Shown piece after piece: positions 61,171 through 64,000 of a DNA stretch of 64,000 nucleotides. The notes under the pieces are model-generated. The model was not told where the DNA came from. It worked only from the letters and a program-made list of their open reading frames with translations, and did not search any database. Origin of the DNA: Pocillopora verrucosa (Eukaryota > Cnidaria > Anthozoa > Scleractinia > Pocilloporidae). The stretch's first letter is position 1. Each line of letters starts with the position of its first letter. The DNA is taken from positions 2,834,551-2,898,550 of the forward strand of contig NC_089322.1 in the NCBI RefSeq assembly GCF_036669915.1. Direction: 5' to 3'. The translations under genes were made by a program, and so were the position numbers.

Positions 61171-61777
61171 TTTTGAGTTCATAGTGTTTGCTATTTACAT
61201 ACTATGGGAGTGCTCCACAATGATATAAAACTGACAACATTGTTGTTTCTGTATCACCTGTAAATGTTATCACACCTATCTTAATAGATTTTAGTAAGGC
61301 CACACTGATAAGTGAAGGGAAGATTAAAGTTCTTACTGCTGCGGAGAAGGATCGCTACCGCAAAGAGCACATGCAAATTGCCCCTGAACTCATTGAGGGA
61401 ACTCATCCCCAATCTGTTAAGAGTGACATATATTCTCTGGGAATTGTTTTTGCCAGTATATATAAATTTACTAAATACAAACCCATAAAAGAATTAGCAA
61501 AAAAAAGTTTAATGCCCTTTCAAACCAGATGTACATCATCAGAGATTTTAGCAATTCTAATGGATCTTATGAAAGTCTGATTTACTTTTTTAGATGACTT
61601 CAATCTGATTTGTTTGAATTTGTTTCCATCTTACTTGGAGTAATGTTTTATGCCATTATACATATCAGCCATTGATAAGGTGTTCAGGTGTCATTGAAAT
61701 GATATAATTGTTTTGCTTCAAGATGTCATGTTTGTTAAATAAAAAGTCTATTTTGATCCATTCCTTTCTGTCTTTAG

Positions 61778-64000
61778 GGACATCCATTATCTACAGCTAT
61801 ATTTTACTATTCATACAGAAAGAGGCTGGAATTTGATAACAAAGTTAGCAGTCCCTGCCCTGATGACAATATAGTGCTAAATGCAAAAATGCTTTGGCCA
61901 AGAGTGTTAACACTTCCAACCAGTTTCCGACTGGATGTTACTAGAACACTGGCAAGCAAGGAGAAGCAGAACATCAATAAGAAGTTTAGAAGAGAGTTCA
62001 TAGGCTCAATATACGATCATTTTGCCCGCTACACTTTGTAAGTATACTTGTTTGATATATGTTTACCACTTTTTGATTGATGAAAAGCCATCAGGAATAC
62101 ATTTTATTGTGGTGTAGGGAAATGCTAAAATTGGCTTATTGTATTTTCATCAATGAGATCTTATGTTGAAGAAGAAGGTACTGGTATTAGGTTACTAATT
62201 ATTGTACATTTCATTTTATTTTTTGGTTTGTGAATTGTAGGTATCCCACCAAACATCAACTCACATCTATTTGTGAACTAATAGTCCAGAAATATCCCTT
62301 CCTGAAAGATACCTCAATTGGTACTGGATATGTAAGTACCGAATAAGTACTCTAAGGTTTTGAAACAAATGATATGTTGATATCTGATGCTGTTATATGA
62401 AAACATGAAAAAGTTTGCTACATATCCCTCAAAAAAGTTTTCATATCGAGGCCTTAAAGGTTGATCATGTTCACTAGTAAAAAATGCAAACCATATGTGA
62501 CCTTGCATTTTAGCTTATTACATGTTTTTTCATGACCTATCCAGAGTTTTCCAAATTGCTGACTGATTCAATGATCTAATAAAAAGGTAATTTGAACATT
62601 GACTCCCACAGTCAGAGAAAAGTCAGAGAATTTGGCATTTTTTTCAAGGTCGGGGAATTTTGATTTTGGTCAGGGAAATTTGCAATTCATCAAAATAGGG
62701 AATTTTTCTTTCATCTTTGCAACATCTTCTTGGTGATTATGTTTCCAAATGAAATTTCCCAAATATTCCTGGTGTCCTTCATAACAATGACTAACTAGAA
62801 GTGTGCCATTGGGTGATGGAAAAATTGGTTTTGGTTTTGGTCTTGGTCAGGGAATTTAACTTTTTCATAAGAGTGGGAACCCTGTTGAATTATGGCATGA
62901 AAATAATACTACAGCTACTAGAATGCTGGCACATAGTTTTTTTTATTTTGATTTATTACTCCTTGAGTAGCTTTTGCGAATACTAGGAGATCAAAAAAGG
63001 AGATACAAAAGAGATTCAAAATCTGAAAAAGAAAAAATATATGTGCAGAGGATTCTAGTACTGAAATGTCATATAAATGCAAATCATCTATTACATCAGA
63101 GATAATTGATTTCAATACTATTTCCAGGATTCCTGGTACGCTAGTCTATACGAAAAGTTCCGTAATGAGAGAAAGTCTATTAAAGATGACCCGGAAGTAA
63201 TCCTCAGGAAAAGAAAGCCCAAAGAGAGTTCCAAAGAGTGTGTGAAAGCTAAGCTTCGCAGAGGAGCCATAAACTGGGAGCCACCCTTTCCAGAGGGTGA
63301 GGATGAGGTGTCTCTACAACGACATAAAGATTTTATGAAGAGTGAATTTGAAAAAAGGTCTCCAGATTGGGCAAAGATAAGCAAACGAATGGCACTGACT
63401 TTCCCCAGCAGACGGAGACTAATGAATGACAGTATGAGCATCAAGGAAATAAAAGAACACTACCCTACTCTATTTAAGTTTGAACAGGTATGTTAAGCTA
63501 TATATTGTTGTCCTTGTGAACTATGAGTATGAGCAATCTAATTGTGTTTTCTCTGTGTCTTTCAACAAGAAAGTTGTGTAGAAGAAGGATGAGTTTAATA
63601 AAACTACCCCCACATTAGGGTGATTGGCAGTCTGGTTGTTCTGTCAGGTCAGCACAATTTGCTGCCTTGAGTAACTGGGCAATTCTGGGTGTGTTGGGTG
63701 ATATGCAGACATCCTATGCTTGCAAGATGTGAATGTCCTCTCTTACTTCATATGTTAACAGAAATATAGGAATTATTATTGATGCTATTCAAACCTTTGT
63801 TCCTTAGATACTGGCTGAATTTGAAAGAATTTTGGGTCTAAATTCAAGTGTGGTGGATTCATTCAGGTCTAATTTTCAGCAAGTCACTGACCCGATTGTA
63901 AAACTAGGAAAGACAAAAAATAAGAGTAAATCAAAAGAAGAAATCCAAACGTTCCTGCACCTCCTGGAGGATGATGATAATGACATGAACGAAGATGAAC
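61778..64000 (+). CDS. SAMD3-like protein, C-terminal exons (partial)
   Basis: Four exons with matching phases: 61778-62037, 62241-62331, 63128-63487 and 63808 to beyond the window end. Motifs are TLPTSFRLD, IYDHFARYTL, YPTKHQL, CELIVQKYPFLKD, DSWYASLYEKFRNERK, RRGAINWEPPFPEGEDE and FEQILAEFERILGL. I recognise this from the C-terminal part of sterile alpha motif domain-containing protein 3-like proteins of fish and cnidarians. No start codon or SAM exon is in place for it. The SAM exons at 56093-56986 end in phase 2, whereas 61778 must begin in phase 0, so they cannot join directly. It may be a 5'-truncated copy, or a gene whose first exons lie in the gap and were not recognised. Biochemical role unknown. 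Confidence 0.75.

Larger units (their letters stand above)
58084..61186. mobile_element. CACTA (EnSpm-like) DNA transposon, 3.1 kb
   Basis: The left end reads CACTATGAACT and the right end is its exact complement (AGTTCATAGTG). A 3-base TTT duplication flanks it at 58081-58083 and 61187-61189. CACTA ends and 3-base duplications are the hallmarks of the EnSpm/CACTA superfamily. Subterminal regions (58095-58500 and 60650-61170) are packed with catgaa, ttcatggg and tgacccatgaa motifs in both orientations, as expected of transposase-binding subterminal repeats. The inside (58560-60500) has only short frames and no recognised transposase, so it is non-autonomous. A bidirectional-looking core with agg tcac and cacgtg motifs lies near 59260-59340. 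Confidence 0.88.
56093..61580 (+). pseudogene. SAM domain, coiled coil and protein kinase gene, broken by a transposon
   Basis: Exon 1 (56093-56177) and exon 2 (56764-56986) encode a SAM domain (VDEVKQWM, ENEIDGEAMQCLT, GPRMKFIKQL). The third exon starts at 57414 in phase 2 and encodes a basic coiled coil, then a kinase. The N-lobe has SSGRFGTV and VAVKYLE. The C-lobe has DFSKA (a DFG variant), IAPELIEG and SDIYSLG. The stop is at 61578-61580. A 3.1-kb transposon (58084-61186) sits in the catalytic loop. Without it and one TTT, the frame reads SICYLHTMGVLHNDIK, an HRD-type loop with Asn for Arg. Two further lesions exist: a single-base deletion near 57605-57610 (the coil frame stops at 57637-57639 while the kinase frame is shifted) and one at 61231-61232 just after HNDIK. 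A poly-A signal lies at 61738-61743. From memory, corals hold many SAM-kinase genes of this layout. Confidence 0.8.

Noticed and set aside
1-64000. Bacterial-type features such as CRISPR arrays or operons
   Set aside because: All convincing genes are intron-split animal genes; no regularly spaced direct repeats with unique spacers were seen.

Overview
The window is nuclear DNA of an animal, most likely an anthozoan cnidarian such as a stony coral. Genes are split by many GT-AG introns, the background is AT-rich with long poly-G and poly-A tracts, and the introns carry dispersed short repeats that look like those of coral genomes. The species cannot be fixed from the sequence alone.

Region 1 (1-23.8 kb). 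Three members of one unrecognised family of secreted cysteine-rich proteins lie here, sharing intron phases 1-2-2 and a 4+6+4 cysteine layout. Copy 1 (519-2902, +) has two frameshifts and its first exon lies outside the window or is lost. Copy 2 (6788-11208, +) reads as an intact 294-residue protein. Copy 3 (22664-19090, -) reads as an intact 261-residue protein. A spare copy of the signal-peptide exon (5022-5079) lies between copies 1 and 2. A two-exon rhodopsin-class receptor gene (14683-17199, +) sits between copies 2 and 3.

Region 2 (23.8-48.8 kb). A single 32-exon gene for gamma-tubulin complex component 6 (TUBGCP6). Every junction keeps phase, giving 1716 residues. Its largest exon encodes HPSD and ILYP repeats. 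Its introns hold a TTCCCTCG satellite, hairpin repeats, tRNA-derived SINE-like pieces and at least nine copies of one palindromic short repeat.

Region 3 (48.8-56.1 kb). A convergent, intact nine-exon gene (55627-50079, -; 829 residues) with N-terminal zinc fingers and a transposase-like body. It is divergent to the next gene across about 465 bp.

Region 4 (56.1-64 kb). A SAM plus coiled-coil plus kinase gene is broken inside its catalytic loop by a 3.1-kb DNA transposon with CACTATGAACT ends and a TTT target duplication. In-silico removal rejoins the kinase frame at the insertion site, but two single-base frameshifts remain. Downstream, four exons of a SAMD3-like gene run off the window end.

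Because about 5 kb of TUBGCP6 coding sequence plus several other multi-exon genes are free of indels, the frameshifts in copy 1 and in the kinase are more likely real decay than assembly error. Exon models were built by hand from frames, splice sites and similarity between copies; no database search was run.
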